DNA from: a virus
Reading direction: 5' to 3' (one strand)
Virus record (IMG/VR): IMGVR_UViG_3300042465_005589
Location: 62,001 to 126,000 of that record
Length of the DNA: 64,000 nucleotides
Part shown: positions 38,932-48,091 of the stretch, piece after piece
Layout: every line of letters starts with the position of its first letter
Position numbering within the stretch: position 1 is the stretch's first letter
Notes under the pieces: model-generated
Seen by the model: only the letters and a program-made list of their open reading frames with translations
Databases searched by the model: none
What the model was told of the DNA's origin: nothing
Translations under genes and position numbers: made by a program

Positions 38932-39219
38932 ATGAGATATAAAATAAATGAATTAGTTTGTGTTAGAGGTACAAACACACCTAAAAAAATTACAGAATTT
39001 GAAAATATTTGTGGTACAGGGATTTATTATATGTCAGATAATACTTCATATTCTGAAGAACAAATTCTAATCGGTTATACGGATTATATTGATTTAAGTA
39101 ATAAATGTGAATCTATTATAGAGGAAAAAAAAGATGTTATAGTAAATTTGATTGACTATAAAAAATACGCCAAGAATTGGGCGAAGGTTATTTCAGAAAC
39201 AGAAAATAGGGATAAATAA
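38932..39219 (+). CDS. Hypothetical protein, 95 aa
   Basis: MRYKINELVCVRGTNTPKKI starts a small beta-rich domain, perhaps SH3-like, followed by a helical end. It lies convergent to the gene at 39221, with one base between the stops. Function unknown. Confidence 0.62.
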   Translation: MRYKINELVCVRGTNTPKKITEFENICGTGIYYMSDNTSYSEEQILIGYTDYIDLSNKCESIIEEKKDVIVNLIDYKKYAKNWAKVISETENRDK

Positions 39220-39220
39220 T

Positions 39221-39472
39221 TTAAGGAACAGGATTCGCATGACCTCTTGTAAGTCCTGTCCCCCACTTTTCACCGGCAACACCTAACATATTTGCAGGAC
39301 CTCTAGTTAATCCGGTCTCCCATTTTCTACCAGTATTTGTTGCAGTTCCACCACCACCGGCAGCTGCGGGTGCGGCATCAGGGGTTTCTTCTTGTTCACC
39401 AAGTTCTTCGTTTGAATTACTTGTTGTGTATCGTTTCATTAAACTAATTATGTGGTCAATATCTGTTCTCAT
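39221..39472 (-). CDS. Leader-bearing small protein with a duplicated TGLTRG motif, 83 aa
   Basis: I choose MRTDIDHIISLMKRYTTSNS as start because a TATTTATC box lies 7 nt upstream; a longer frame starts in the opposite gene. The leader ends ELGE before QEET. The tail has an Ala/Gly-rich hinge and two copies of K-W-x-T-G-L-T-R-G-x-A-N. No known family. Confidence 0.6.
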   Translation of the reverse strand: MRTDIDHIISLMKRYTTSNSNEELGEQEETPDAAPAAAGGGGTATNTGRKWETGLTRGPANMLGVAGEKWGTGLTRGHANPVP

Positions 39473-39534
39473 ATGTTGATAAATATTTTTTGTTTTGAAA
39501 AAAATTGTATCTTTGTAAAATAAAACCATAATAT

Positions 39535-40047
39535 ATGAAAAAAATAATTTTAAATTTAGTATTATTACTAACATTAGTATCCTGTGAAGTCTATGACCAA
39601 CCAAAAACTTTAAGTTTAAGTGGTGAATACATTGTAGATAGAATCACCCGTACATCAACGGAAAATACATCAGGAACTCAACAATTAGTTGTTTATCAAC
39701 CAGGAGACACTTTTATTAGCAATGCTGAATCATTTCCAATGGATATTATAGTTATTGGAGCAACACGATGGCACTTTGATTATAGTGTCATATCATTTAG
39801 TCCTGTTGGGTTAAACAATGGTCAAGTATTGTGGCAATATCAATATTTTTATCAAGTTTATAATAATTGGTATAACACCGATTTAGGACATATTGAATTT
39901 GAGTTGAATAACGGGTCGAAAAGAATGTTTAAGATTATTGATGACGGGATGGAGAGTTTAACTCTTAGAACTACCGGACAATGGGCTGACGGACCATATG
40001 GACCTAACTCTAATATAACATTACATTTAACCCGAGTCGGTCCTTAA
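39535..40047 (+). CDS. Lipoprotein, 170 aa
   Basis: The signal MKKIILNLVLLLTLVSC gives Cys17 as the lipid site, and EVYDQ follows, so export to the outer side is probable. The mature part is beta-rich (EYIVDRITRTS, HFDYSVISFSPV, HIEFELNNGSKRMFK) and has no known motif. Such phage lipoproteins can block receptors or DNA injection of competitors. A strong terminator follows. Confidence 0.75.
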   Translation: MKKIILNLVLLLTLVSCEVYDQPKTLSLSGEYIVDRITRTSTENTSGTQQLVVYQPGDTFISNAESFPMDIIVIGATRWHFDYSVISFSPVGLNNGQVLWQYQYFYQVYNNWYNTDLGHIEFELNNGSKRMFKIIDDGMESLTLRTTGQWADGPYGPNSNITLHLTRVGP

Positions 40048-40048
40048 T

Positions 40049-40075
40049 AAAAAACCCACCTATTGGTGGGTTTTT
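40049..40075. terminator. Rho-independent terminator
   Basis: AAAAACCCACC and GGTGGGTTTTT form a perfect stem with loop TATT between convergent genes. Confidence 0.87.
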
Positions 40076-40078
40076 GTT

Positions 40079-40390
40079 TTAAAATAATTGAGTGTCTGGT
40101 AATTTTTTTGGATAGATTAAATAATATTCATTTAAAAAAGATATAATCTCATCTTCATCTAAAAAATCTTCATCAAAATCATCGTATACCTCATCAAACT
40201 CATCATCGTCTTCATCAAAAAAACTTTCATCAATTTTATTTGAGATATTATATCCAAATGTTTCTATCTCATCAAGTATTATTTGGTCTGTTCTTATTTC
40301 ATCTTCATTATCACTTAAGATTCTGAATGTCACATCTAAAGTATGAGATGTTTCATTTATGTAATAAGACACTAATTCTTTAATTTCCAT
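40079..40390 (-). CDS. Acidic hypothetical protein, 103 aa
   Basis: A small folded N-terminal part (MEIKELVSYYINETSHTLDV) leads into a long Asp/Glu run (residues about 58-80) and a short hydrophobic end. Extremely acidic phage proteins are sometimes DNA mimics, but this is only an idea here. Confidence 0.6.
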   Translation of the reverse strand: MEIKELVSYYINETSHTLDVTFRILSDNEDEIRTDQIILDEIETFGYNISNKIDESFFDEDDDEFDEVYDDFDEDFLDEDEIISFLNEYYLIYPKKLPDTQLF

Positions 40391-40452
40391 TATTGTTTAA
40401 TTTAACATTGTTTATTACAAAGAAATATCACAACTTTTTTGAAAGTTCTAAA

Positions 40453-40992
40453 TTAGTTATATTTTTTAAATCTTTTGAACATATCTAAAGATTCATTAAT
40501 TTTATCTAAAATGTTCTCTTTTTCCTCTTCCTCAATTTCATTTTCTTCATCGCCTAAATCCATTAAATCATCAAGATTCATTTCAAAATCATCATCTTCA
40601 TACATTTCAAATTCATCGTCAAAATCAACAGTACCATTAGTTAAGTCATCTTCACCATCACCAATCATATCAAGTTGTTCTTCAACTTCTTCAAAACTTT
40701 CGTCCGGAACAAATTGTGAACCTGGTGAAATATATTCAACAACTTCATTATAATCTTCTTCTTCATCGGAAAATAAACCAGTACTTTTATTATCATGTTT
40801 CATCTCATTGATGTTCATGTTTCTATAAGTTGTTACCTCACCTTTATTATTAACTGTAAGACCTTCTTTATCGTTAGCGAAGTCTTGTACATATAATGGT
40901 TGTTCGTTTGATGGTTGGATATAACTTGTTAAGTATCCATCATAAACTTCCTTATGTTGGTCAAGGATGTTATTTTTTTCCTCGTTTGTCAT
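40453..40992 (-). CDS. Acidic leader-bearing protein, 179 aa
   Basis: I take MTNEEKNNILDQHKEVYDGY as start; it aligns with other leaders of the EEKNxIL type and has SNE before QPLY at about residue 30. The mature part is acidic, with repeated D/E blocks and IGDGEDDLTNG, ending MFKRFKKYN. Probably packaged with DNA, despite its negative charge. Confidence 0.6.
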   Translation of the reverse strand: MTNEEKNNILDQHKEVYDGYLTSYIQPSNEQPLYVQDFANDKEGLTVNNKGEVTTYRNMNINEMKHDNKSTGLFSDEEEDYNEVVEYISPGSQFVPDESFEEVEEQLDMIGDGEDDLTNGTVDFDDEFEMYEDDDFEMNLDDLMDLGDEENEIEEEEKENILDKINESLDMFKRFKKYN

Positions 40993-41027
40993 TTTAAAAA
41001 AATATGCGTTCATATATTTGTTTTGTG

Positions 41028-41516
41028 TTACGCAATACCTGTTGTGGTATCTGTTGGTTGATTATTCATTGCGAAGTCCGCTTTTGGAACAAATTTCCCA
41101 CCACGACTAACTGTACAATATTGTTTTTCTAATGCTTTTAAAAATTTTAAATTAAATAATGTGAGAGGTTTAAGTTCTCTTTCTTTAAAGTTTTGAGGAT
41201 TTTTACCTTTTAAAATTACAATTGGTTCCGATGTACCACATTGAAATTCTAAAACTCTAGAAGCTCCTCCAGTTCTACCTTCATTATCTATTACGATTTT
41301 TATTGTGTTACCTTCTTTAACCGGTTTAAGAATTTTAAAAGTCCCTAATAATTGTGTTTCACCTTTATCTTTATAAAGATTTACTGTTTTACCATCAATT
41401 GGTGTTGGTGTAGGTCTTAATACACCCTGTTCAGAAATAATATTCTTTTTAACGGAGTGCATTTCTAAAATCCTATTTTTTTCATCTTGAGAAATATCAT
41501 TAAATAAATTTTTCAT
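41028..41516 (-). CDS. Leader-bearing protein, 162 aa
   Basis: The leader SQDEKNRILEMHSVKKNIISE before QGVL is a clear copy of the common pattern. The rest is a beta-rich domain (VNLYKDKGETQLLGTFKILK) with Cys pairs too distant for a zinc site. A CATATTTATA box lies about 17 nt upstream. Function unknown. Confidence 0.63.
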   Translation of the reverse strand: MKNLFNDISQDEKNRILEMHSVKKNIISEQGVLRPTPTPIDGKTVNLYKDKGETQLLGTFKILKPVKEGNTIKIVIDNEGRTGGASRVLEFQCGTSEPIVILKGKNPQNFKERELKPLTLFNLKFLKALEKQYCTVSRGGKFVPKADFAMNNQPTDTTTGIA

Positions 41517-41550
41517 AATAATTTGTTTTGTATATAAATATGTTTATGTA

Positions 41551-42132
41551 TTATAAAAGGGTATATGTTTGAACAATCTTGGTTGCAAACCTTTGTAGGT
41601 ATTTATTAATACTTGACATATCCTCTTCAATCCCCTTATCATTTAAATAGTTTATAACCCCGTTAATCATTTCTGCTTGTGATTGGTTAGCGTGGTCTAA
41701 CACTTCTTCAAAGGCTTCTTCATTATGTATGTCTTTGTATTTGAATTCGTGTTGGATTCTTTCTCGACCAATATAAAGATATGGGGATGCTCCCATCATA
41801 TTGGTAATACCAGATTCTCTAACCATTAAAAGGTATTTTTTTAAAAATTTAATGTTGAAATATTTGAACAATTCAATATTGTTCATTATAAATTTATCTC
41901 TATCTTCAGTGATTCTTTTTTTGGATTTAAATCTCTCTTCTTTATCCCACATATCCGTATCAGACAATAACGCTAGTTTACTACCATTATCCCATTCAAC
42001 ACCATATTGAATATCACCAAATATTTTATCAACACTATATACTGTACCAAGAGTTCCATCAGGTACAGAATTTTCTTCTGACATGTGTAATAAAATTATT
42101 CTATCACCTTTTTTTAACTCTGGATTAATCAT
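41551..42132 (-). CDS. DUF4314-like N-terminal domain protein, 193 aa
   Basis: The first ~60 residues (KKGDRIILLHMSEENSVPDG, TLGTVYSVD, VEWDNGSKLAL) match the small beta-barrel called DUF4314. The helical remainder has an HANQSQAEMINGV segment and no known motif. It has no leader motif. It lies among leader-bearing genes, but its role is unclear. Confidence 0.6.
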   Translation of the reverse strand: MINPELKKGDRIILLHMSEENSVPDGTLGTVYSVDKIFGDIQYGVEWDNGSKLALLSDTDMWDKEERFKSKKRITEDRDKFIMNNIELFKYFNIKFLKKYLLMVRESGITNMMGASPYLYIGRERIQHEFKYKDIHNEEAFEEVLDHANQSQAEMINGVINYLNDKGIEEDMSSINKYLQRFATKIVQTYTLL

Positions 42133-42182
42133 ATTTAATAAATTTATTTAACAATAAATATAATTAAAGTATTTATTGTTGT

Positions 42183-42812
42183 ATGAAAACCACATTAATA
42201 ATAAATGAAAGTCAAAAAAAGATGATTCTTAAAGAATCTACAATTGACAATTTAACTAAATCCATTCAAGAGGGTTATGAATATTCGACCAAAGTCTTAA
42301 ATGAGGTAAAAGAAAATTACGGTCTTAATTTTGATTTCCTAATAACATGGGGAGCAAGTATTGGGGGTTTTATCTCACCAATTGGTGAATTTATTCAAGG
42401 TAAATACCCTGAGATATCAGATATTAATTTAAGTTTAATCTTAACTGGTATTATCGCTGTTCATTATTTAGATAACAAAAAAGATATTGAGAAAATTCTT
42501 ACGAAGATAAAAGAAGAAGGATTGTCCGATGTTTTTAAAGTTGGGTTAGATAAATCGAAAGAATTAAAAGATACTTTATTTAATTTTCTTGAAAGTCTAA
42601 ATGTGACATTTTTTAAGATTTCAAAAATGATATCCTACGCATTTATTGTTCCGGTTCTACTTACCATCTTTACAATGGTTAAAAGTGGTCAAATAAATAC
42701 TTCTGACGCAAAAGAAATTGCGGTAAGGGTTATTGGTAGTGGAGTTGTAAATCTGTCAGGTATTGTTGTTAGAGATTTAGTAACTAAATTAATTAAAAGA
42801 TTCAAAGGTTAA
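42183..42812 (+). CDS. Leader-bearing membrane protein, 209 aa
   Basis: The start MKTTLIINESQKKMILKE before STID matches the MKxIITExQ leader type. Three or four hydrophobic segments follow (FLITWGASIGGFI, LSLILTGIIAVHYL, MISYAFIVPVLLTIFTM, VVNLSGIVV) within a charged frame. A membrane protein carried in the virion could help DNA cross the host envelope. Confidence 0.65.
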   Translation: MKTTLIINESQKKMILKESTIDNLTKSIQEGYEYSTKVLNEVKENYGLNFDFLITWGASIGGFISPIGEFIQGKYPEISDINLSLILTGIIAVHYLDNKKDIEKILTKIKEEGLSDVFKVGLDKSKELKDTLFNFLESLNVTFFKISKMISYAFIVPVLLTIFTMVKSGQINTSDAKEIAVRVIGSGVVNLSGIVVRDLVTKLIKRFKG

Positions 42813-43594
42813 TCTCCCGAAATAAAATCACATAATTTACTTGAAAATGTTGATTGATTTATATAATTAAAATCGTCAACCTCAATATCACCAATATTTC
42901 TAAGATATGTGTAAGTATGTGTCCATATCTCACAATCTTCTAAATTCATATATTTGGTAATTTCACCCCAAACAATACCATCTAACGGGACTCTAAGGTT
43001 ATCGTCTTCACTCATATACCCAACAATAGTTTCCGCAAGGTCTTGAGTTATGTTTTCTAAAGGTTCATTATCAACTAACACTTGATTACAATAAACTGAA
43101 ATATCAGTTGTTATTCCATCATCTATATAGACATCAGAAACTTCATAACTAACATTCAAGGTTAATGTTTTTCTTTCACCACCACAAAAAAAGTTAAGTC
43201 CTGTTTGTTTTGAACCTAATCGGTCTATGTCTTTAGTAATTTTTTCATTAAACCATTTAGGGATATACCCACCATATTTACCAATTTTCTCCCCATCATA
43301 ATAAATGTCATTAACTTTAGTAAAAACATTCGACCAATTAAGACCAACCATTTCACATCCATCTTGTACGATGTGTTTTGATTTACAATTAAAAAAATCC
43401 CACAAATAAGGGATATCTGATTGTTTTGGTGTAATTTCTAAATCATATTGGATTTCAGGGTAAGATTCACCACCTCTAGTTGTTTTATCAACTTCAATAT
43501 TAACAAATCTAAATCTAAATGCGTCCACAGTGTGTGTTAATTTAGTTAGATATGATATAAGACCTTTTATTTCACCACTATTGACCATTGACAA
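42809..43594 (-). CDS. Hypothetical protein, 261 aa
   Basis: A beta-rich protein with EIQYDLEITPKQSDIPYLWD and FCGGERKTLTLNVSYEVSDV. No enzymatic signature is visible. It overlaps the protease gene upstream by 17 nt and the convergent membrane protein gene at its end by 4 nt. It may be a partner of the adjacent protease. Confidence 0.6.
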   Translation of the reverse strand: MSMVNSGEIKGLISYLTKLTHTVDAFRFRFVNIEVDKTTRGGESYPEIQYDLEITPKQSDIPYLWDFFNCKSKHIVQDGCEMVGLNWSNVFTKVNDIYYDGEKIGKYGGYIPKWFNEKITKDIDRLGSKQTGLNFFCGGERKTLTLNVSYEVSDVYIDDGITTDISVYCNQVLVDNEPLENITQDLAETIVGYMSEDDNLRVPLDGIVWGEITKYMNLEDCEIWTHTYTYLRNIGDIEVDDFNYINQSTFSSKLCDFISGD

Positions 43595-44549
43595 TGATTT
43601 GAATTACTTTTTCCATTTCATCTTCAGTCAATTTATGGATATCTTTATGTGTTTCATACCAATCTCTAACAACATCATTAAATGGTAATTTTCTTAACTT
43701 GGCAACTCTTCTAAAACCAACTCTTTGAGCTGTTATTTCATGTGGTTGAGTGTAATATTTAAATGGTTCTTCTGGTTCTTTTTTACGTTTACGTTCTCCT
43801 TTAAAATATTGGAAACCATGTTCCAATTCATGAGCCATAATATCGTTTAATTCACCTATTATATTATAAAAATTTCTTTTTAATGTTTTTGGATTAAAAA
43901 TTATTAAAACCTCAATTACATCTTCATCCGGAACAAAAGTTCCTGTCATTTTATACCCCTCTAATTTATTGTTAATTTTGATTGTTAAATCAATTGAAAA
44001 TCCAAAAGGGAGATTTGTGAATGAGTAATTACGACCATCTTCAGGGTTTGGTAACATAAAACTACCGCGTTTTCCATTTTTTAAAACATTCACAATATCT
44101 TTTACTGTTGTTCTAACGGCTAATCTACTCATTCTTGATTCTGTTATGTTTTCAGGTTTTTTCACGTCAAATGTTAAACTATCAATTGTTGTTCTAATAT
44201 TACTATCAAAGATACTTAAAAAATTGGTCATCTCCAAATTTAAATTTGAATAGAATTTGTATAATCTATTTTCAAAACTTCTAGCAATCATTTTACCTTG
44301 TTCATTGTCTTCAGGTGTAAATAATAATCGACTTAAATTATCATTAAGACCTATAATAACAACATTTAATAAGGCGTAATCATATTCCTCACCAACGCTA
44401 GTCATTTTTCTATAACCATCAATTTTGAATTTATAATCAATATCCGAAATCATTGATTCCGGTAAATCATTAATTATTTGACCTTTAAACTTAAATGTCC
44501 GGGTTGATAATAGTTCATTAATTCTATTTAGTTGTTTTTCTGTTAACAT
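43578..44549 (-). CDS. Zincin-type metallopeptidase, 323 aa
   Basis: IMAHELEHGFQ near residue 240 is an HExxH zinc-peptidase motif, and HEITAQRVG about 30 residues later could supply the third ligand. The N-terminal two thirds are an undefined beta/helix domain. The start MLTEKQLNRINELLST resembles the leader group weakly. A TATTTATAAATATG arrangement places the box next to the start codon. Confidence 0.68.
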   Translation of the reverse strand: MLTEKQLNRINELLSTRTFKFKGQIINDLPESMISDIDYKFKIDGYRKMTSVGEEYDYALLNVVIIGLNDNLSRLLFTPEDNEQGKMIARSFENRLYKFYSNLNLEMTNFLSIFDSNIRTTIDSLTFDVKKPENITESRMSRLAVRTTVKDIVNVLKNGKRGSFMLPNPEDGRNYSFTNLPFGFSIDLTIKINNKLEGYKMTGTFVPDEDVIEVLIIFNPKTLKRNFYNIIGELNDIMAHELEHGFQYFKGERKRKKEPEEPFKYYTQPHEITAQRVGFRRVAKLRKLPFNDVVRDWYETHKDIHKLTEDEMEKVIQIIVNGQ

Positions 44550-44623
44550 ATTTATAAATACTTTAATAATCGATTAATGTTTTTTTTATCTTTATTTTTT
44601 ATATATTTATAAAAAAATACAAT

Positions 44624-44773
44624 ATGTCTTGTTACGAAAAATTATTAGAATGGGTTGAGGATGAACAAAATAAATTCTCAGACGATGATTTTGAAATCTC
44701 ACAACTAGTTGCCTACTCAACTTTAGAGTTAGTCAAACGAAAAATAATAGAATTAAAGAATGAAGAATTATAG
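44624..44773 (+). CDS. Small acidic helical protein, 49 aa
   Basis: MSCYEKLLEWVEDEQNKFSD starts the ORF, and it ends with a helix (ELVKRKIIELKNEEL). TATATTTATA lies about 17 nt upstream. No family. Confidence 0.55.
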   Translation: MSCYEKLLEWVEDEQNKFSDDDFEISQLVAYSTLELVKRKIIELKNEEL

Positions 44774-44809
44774 ATATCCCTATATTTATAGTATAAAAAC
44801 ATTTCAGTT

Positions 44810-45322
44810 ATGAAAAAAATACAAATAAACGAGACCGAACTTCGCAAATCAGTTAGAAAACATTTGTTGGAACAATCTGAATCCGGAGCGAAAGATAATA
44901 GAGAAGAAAAACAAAGATGTGTTTCTGGAAACATAATGCCATTAGATGAACTTGTTGGTCCTTCCGACAATTTTAGTGATTATACATCAGGTGTTTTAAA
45001 ACGTGATGGTGGTATTAACGGAATGGTTGACACATTAGATATGTTAAGAACATTACGTTTACATTCAAACATTAAAGATAATGGTGAACATTTGTCATAT
45101 AATTTAATGAATCACCTAAATAAATTTAGAAATAAAAATTTTCACGACGAAACAAACAATGGATGTTTAAAAGCGATGGATAAAGTAATTGAACTTTATA
45201 AAGAAAATGAACACGGTGAAGATTTAGTTAAAGACATTGAAAAAGTGTTAGCTCACAAAGACCCATCTCCAAGAGCAAAAGAATATCTGAAAAGATGTTT
45301 GGTTTTAGTTAAGGAGAAATAA
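44810..45322 (+). CDS. Leader-bearing protein, 170 aa
   Basis: The leader MKKIQINETELRKSVRKHLLE before QSES is one of the clearest. The mature part is helical and charged, with KQRCVSGNIMPLDELVG and repeated LNHLNKFRNK-like helices. A TATATTTATAG box lies about 18 nt before the start. Function unknown. Confidence 0.65.
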   Translation: MKKIQINETELRKSVRKHLLEQSESGAKDNREEKQRCVSGNIMPLDELVGPSDNFSDYTSGVLKRDGGINGMVDTLDMLRTLRLHSNIKDNGEHLSYNLMNHLNKFRNKNFHDETNNGCLKAMDKVIELYKENEHGEDLVKDIEKVLAHKDPSPRAKEYLKRCLVLVKEK

Positions 45323-45375
45323 TACACCCCGTCATTGGGGACATTTAGGACCGTTATCAGTGATGGTAACAAAAT

Positions 45376-45406
45376 AAAGGGGAAGTTCGCTACTATCCCC
45401 TTTTTT
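45376..45406 (+). terminator. Rho-independent terminator
   Basis: AAAGGGGA and TCCCCTTT form the stem, and a T run follows on the plus strand. An extra hairpin CCCCGTCATTGGGG lies just before. Confidence 0.72.
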
Positions 45407-45443
45407 AATTTATAAAAGTAAATATTTATTATAAAACATTATT

Positions 45444-45737
45444 ATGAAAAGTAACAAATATTTTTTTGGGTGGGATAACATTAAATGGTTCATTTCTGAA
45501 ATTGGAAAACAATATAGTAATTCGGATTCTTATTTTTCAAAAAAAAGAGTTGAATCGGGCGTGGCTTTTTCTGTTGGACAAATAGGTTTAATTTTCTTTT
45601 TATTTAAGAAATATGAGACATTATCGATGTCCGATGTTGTTATGTGGGCAACATTAGAATTCGCAATCGCTGGTTATATTATTAATCAAATCCAAAAGGA
45701 AAAAAAAGATGAATCAAATGAAAACCCTCCTGTATAA
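45444..45737 (+). CDS. Membrane protein, 97 aa, possible holin-like
   Basis: Two hydrophobic helices (FSVGQIGLIFFLF and VMWATLEFAIAGYII) lie between an aromatic amphipathic N-terminus (YFFGWDNIKWFISEIGKQY) and a charged tail. TATTTATTATAAAAC lies about 13 nt upstream. Size and layout resemble phage holins, but the evidence is weak. Confidence 0.58.
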   Translation: MKSNKYFFGWDNIKWFISEIGKQYSNSDSYFSKKRVESGVAFSVGQIGLIFFLFKKYETLSMSDVVMWATLEFAIAGYIINQIQKEKKDESNENPPV

Positions 45738-45748
45738 GGGGGTTTTTT
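45721..45748. terminator. Terminator between convergent genes
   Basis: AAAACCCTCC and GGGGGTTTTTT form a short stem with a T run. It overlaps the last codons of the membrane protein gene. Confidence 0.7.
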
Positions 45749-45750
45749 AT

Positions 45751-46104
45751 TTATCGTTTTTGTGGTAAATGAAATTCTTGTTGGATAATATCTTTGGCTT
45801 GTTGACGTAATTCTTTAGCTTGTTGTTCTAAATCACGAGATTGTCTAATTAAATCATTTGCCTGTTCCGCTTGTTCATCAGATAGATAAAAAACTTCCGT
45901 TCTACTACCCCCGTGACGAGCAACACCTCTTTCTAATGGTTTCTTTTCTCTTTTTGTAAAAACACCATTACTATAAGTGTATATATTTTTACCCTCACTT
46001 TTATGTGTTAATACATCCGCAGACCAAGTCCCGGAATCGTCTAAATCAGATTTTTTAACAATTCTTAATTTATTAAATTGTTCTTCAGTTACAGTTATTT
46101 TCAT
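45751..46104 (-). CDS. Coiled-coil protein with leader-like start, 117 aa
   Basis: MKITVTEEQFNKLRIVKKSD follows the MKxIxTExQ pattern but has no clear cleavage site. The last 45 residues form a Gln/Glu-rich coiled coil (EQANDLIRQSRDLEQQAKEL). It overlaps the upstream gene by 4 nt. Possibly a structural or spanin-like partner of the protein at 46101. Confidence 0.6.
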   Translation of the reverse strand: MKITVTEEQFNKLRIVKKSDLDDSGTWSADVLTHKSEGKNIYTYSNGVFTKREKKPLERGVARHGGSRTEVFYLSDEQAEQANDLIRQSRDLEQQAKELRQQAKDIIQQEFHLPQKR

Positions 46105-46601
46105 TTTTTATTTCTAATTTTATTCTTTAAGTTAGATAAAGCCGAAATAACAATATCTGTATTATCAATTTGAATTGGTATATTTTTAACTCTAACAATA
46201 CTATCATTTTTAGGGTTTGATGATGAACCATTACCGTTGTTACGTATCACCATTTGGTGTGGGCGACTACCTCTTAACATATTTTGTAATTCATCAATCT
46301 GAGCAATTATTTCTTTCTCTCTTTGAATCCTTTTATGAGAACATTCGGATTGTCCATCAATCACTTCCTGAGTCAAATTATCAATTCTAAGAGTTAAAGT
46401 ATCCATTTGGGTATTCAGAGATATAATTTCTTTTTTTTGTCTCTGAATCACCAAATTCTGTTGTATTGGGTCCGGTTTTAATGCGTCGATAATATCTGAA
46501 CCAAATGTTATAAAAAAGACGGATATACATAAAATAATCAAAGCCCAAATACGTTGGGCTGTTGAAAATGTTTTAAGGATTTCGGTAAAGTATTGAATCA
46601 T
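46101..46601 (-). CDS. Membrane-anchored coiled-coil protein, possible i-spanin
   Basis: One transmembrane helix near residues 18-35 (IWALIILCISVFFITFG) precedes a coiled coil (IQRQKKEIISLNTQMDTLTL) and an Asn/Ser-rich tail. This fits an inner-membrane spanin or a tail-fibre accessory. A GATATTTATC box lies 4-6 nt before the start. Confidence 0.5.
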   Translation of the reverse strand: MIQYFTEILKTFSTAQRIWALIILCISVFFITFGSDIIDALKPDPIQQNLVIQRQKKEIISLNTQMDTLTLRIDNLTQEVIDGQSECSHKRIQREKEIIAQIDELQNMLRGSRPHQMVIRNNGNGSSSNPKNDSIVRVKNIPIQIDNTDIVISALSNLKNKIRNKK

Positions 46602-46612
46602 ACTGATAAATA

Positions 46613-47203
46613 TCAGTCATTCAGGTATTGTAATAATTTTTCTTTAACACCCGCTTGTTTTATTCCTTCACTTTCTCTTGGTGTGTGAACGAAGTTGGAT
46701 AATCCCCACTTTTGCTCATAAAATCCGTTAGAATCTTTTTCACCTAACTCCAAATCATCAATACAAGCCCAATGTGTGATTTCAGGATGGTCAGTTAGAT
46801 ATTGTCTAACTTCGATACATCTTTGTTGTTCGTACATTGTTCTTCTAACCCATTCAAACTCATCAGGTTTATCACAACCGATGTATCGTTTGGTGAATGC
46901 GATTGGAGCTTTTAAGATTCCTTTTGATAAAAAATATTCACCAAGTTCTTCTAATGTCGCAAATAATCTCCAATCAGAGGATACAACGATTTCAGCTCCG
47001 GTTTGTTCTAACACCTCATTTAATACCTTAACGGCTTTCTTATCAAAATCGTCAAATCTAACATCAAGGGGCGCCTCCGAATCGTTGAGAGCTTCCGGAT
47101 TAAGTTTTTTATACTTCTTCCATTTTTTAGCTCGTCCACCCCAATTATTGGAAAGACAGATTACCCCATCATTATCCAAAAACAATATTTTTTTAGTTTC
47201 CAT
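46613..47203 (-). CDS. HAD domain protein of the RNA-repair-associated type, 196 aa
   Basis: LFLDNDGVICLSNNW (motif I, two Asp), EIVVSSDWRLF (motif II) and WACIDDLELGEK (motif IV, Asp pair) define a HAD phosphatase. The pattern is that of the Swiss Army Knife RNA repair HAD family. It could remove 3'-phosphates before RNA ligation. A related gene lies at 48711. Confidence 0.78.
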   Translation of the reverse strand: METKKILFLDNDGVICLSNNWGGRAKKWKKYKKLNPEALNDSEAPLDVRFDDFDKKAVKVLNEVLEQTGAEIVVSSDWRLFATLEELGEYFLSKGILKAPIAFTKRYIGCDKPDEFEWVRRTMYEQQRCIEVRQYLTDHPEITHWACIDDLELGEKDSNGFYEQKWGLSNFVHTPRESEGIKQAGVKEKLLQYLND

Positions 47204-47576
47204 CTATTTCTCTTTTATTTATATAAGTTTTATACTTATCAATTATACTTACTTCATACGGAACCCGTAATATCGCTAAACGTGTGTTTGATAACATATT
47301 AACATAATTATTTACATCGTCCGGGAATAAAGGTAACTTTTTTTCTCTTGCCCGCATAACCCATTCCAACTTTCTTTCCTCAATATAGAGATATTTTCTT
47401 CTTTCAACTAAATCCCACAATAACTCGGGGGTTAAAAGACCCAATTTCTCTAAGGTTACAATTGCCCGGTCGGTTGAACTATTTAAGGATGAAACACTTA
47501 TACGTTTCCCTTTTGCTCGTTTGTAATTCAATTTCTTTAATGAATCAAAACTTCTAACTTTTATAATCCCTTTCAT
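47193..47576 (-). CDS. Hypothetical protein, 127 aa
   Basis: A basic helical protein, MKGIIKVRSFDSLKKLNYKR, with LLWDLVERRKYLYIEERKL. It overlaps the HAD gene by 11 nt. No family recognised. Confidence 0.6.
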   Translation of the reverse strand: MKGIIKVRSFDSLKKLNYKRAKGKRISVSSLNSSTDRAIVTLEKLGLLTPELLWDLVERRKYLYIEERKLEWVMRAREKKLPLFPDDVNNYVNMLSNTRLAILRVPYEVSIIDKYKTYINKREIDGN

Positions 47577-47583
47577 AATTTAC

Positions 47584-47796
47584 TTATTTCCACCCAATTT
47601 GTAAATCTGTTAAGTCAGTAAGTGCTGATGTGTAGTTTTGGTAATCATCCCAATTTCCCGCACAATTATAAACTACTCTTACAGATGTTGTGGTATGTTC
47701 AGGAATTTCTTTTACTACACCATTTTCAATTCTATCTCCAATATGTTCCGGAACATAAGTAACTTTGTCCCCTACTTTTAAATCTGATTGTTTCAT
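47584..47796 (-). CDS. Small beta-barrel-like protein, 70 aa
   Basis: VGDKVTYVPEHIGDRIENGV followed by VRVVYNCAGNWDDYQN looks like the short SH3-like barrel common in phage accessory genes. Function unknown. Confidence 0.6.
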   Translation of the reverse strand: MKQSDLKVGDKVTYVPEHIGDRIENGVVKEIPEHTTTSVRVVYNCAGNWDDYQNYTSALTDLTDLQIGWK

Positions 47797-47800
47797 TTCT

Positions 47801-48091
47801 TTATTCTTCTTCGTTAAATTTACTTATTTCGTCCCAAATTTCCTGTGATGTCGCAACTTCACCCATTTCCATAGTAAAACTCTTTAAACCTCTTCTATAA
47901 TCATTACTAAACCATTTACCCTCACCATTTAATCTGACATAGGTTCTGAAACCGTTTAAGTTCCAATGTGGTTTAATTTCACTATTCGGGTTATGAGCAC
48001 AATCACCATACCAAACATCAATACACCCCTCTACACAAGGAACTCTACTGAATTTAACCCACCCTTCTTGTAAGTATTCAGGATTTATCAT
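47801..48091 (-). CDS. Hypothetical protein, 96 aa
   Basis: Rich in Trp and Cys (GWVKFSRVPCVEGCIDVWYG, DCAHN), with a short helical end. It abuts genes on both sides in one operon. No known domain. Confidence 0.6.
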   Translation of the reverse strand: MINPEYLQEGWVKFSRVPCVEGCIDVWYGDCAHNPNSEIKPHWNLNGFRTYVRLNGEGKWFSNDYRRGLKSFTMEMGEVATSQEIWDEISKFNEEE

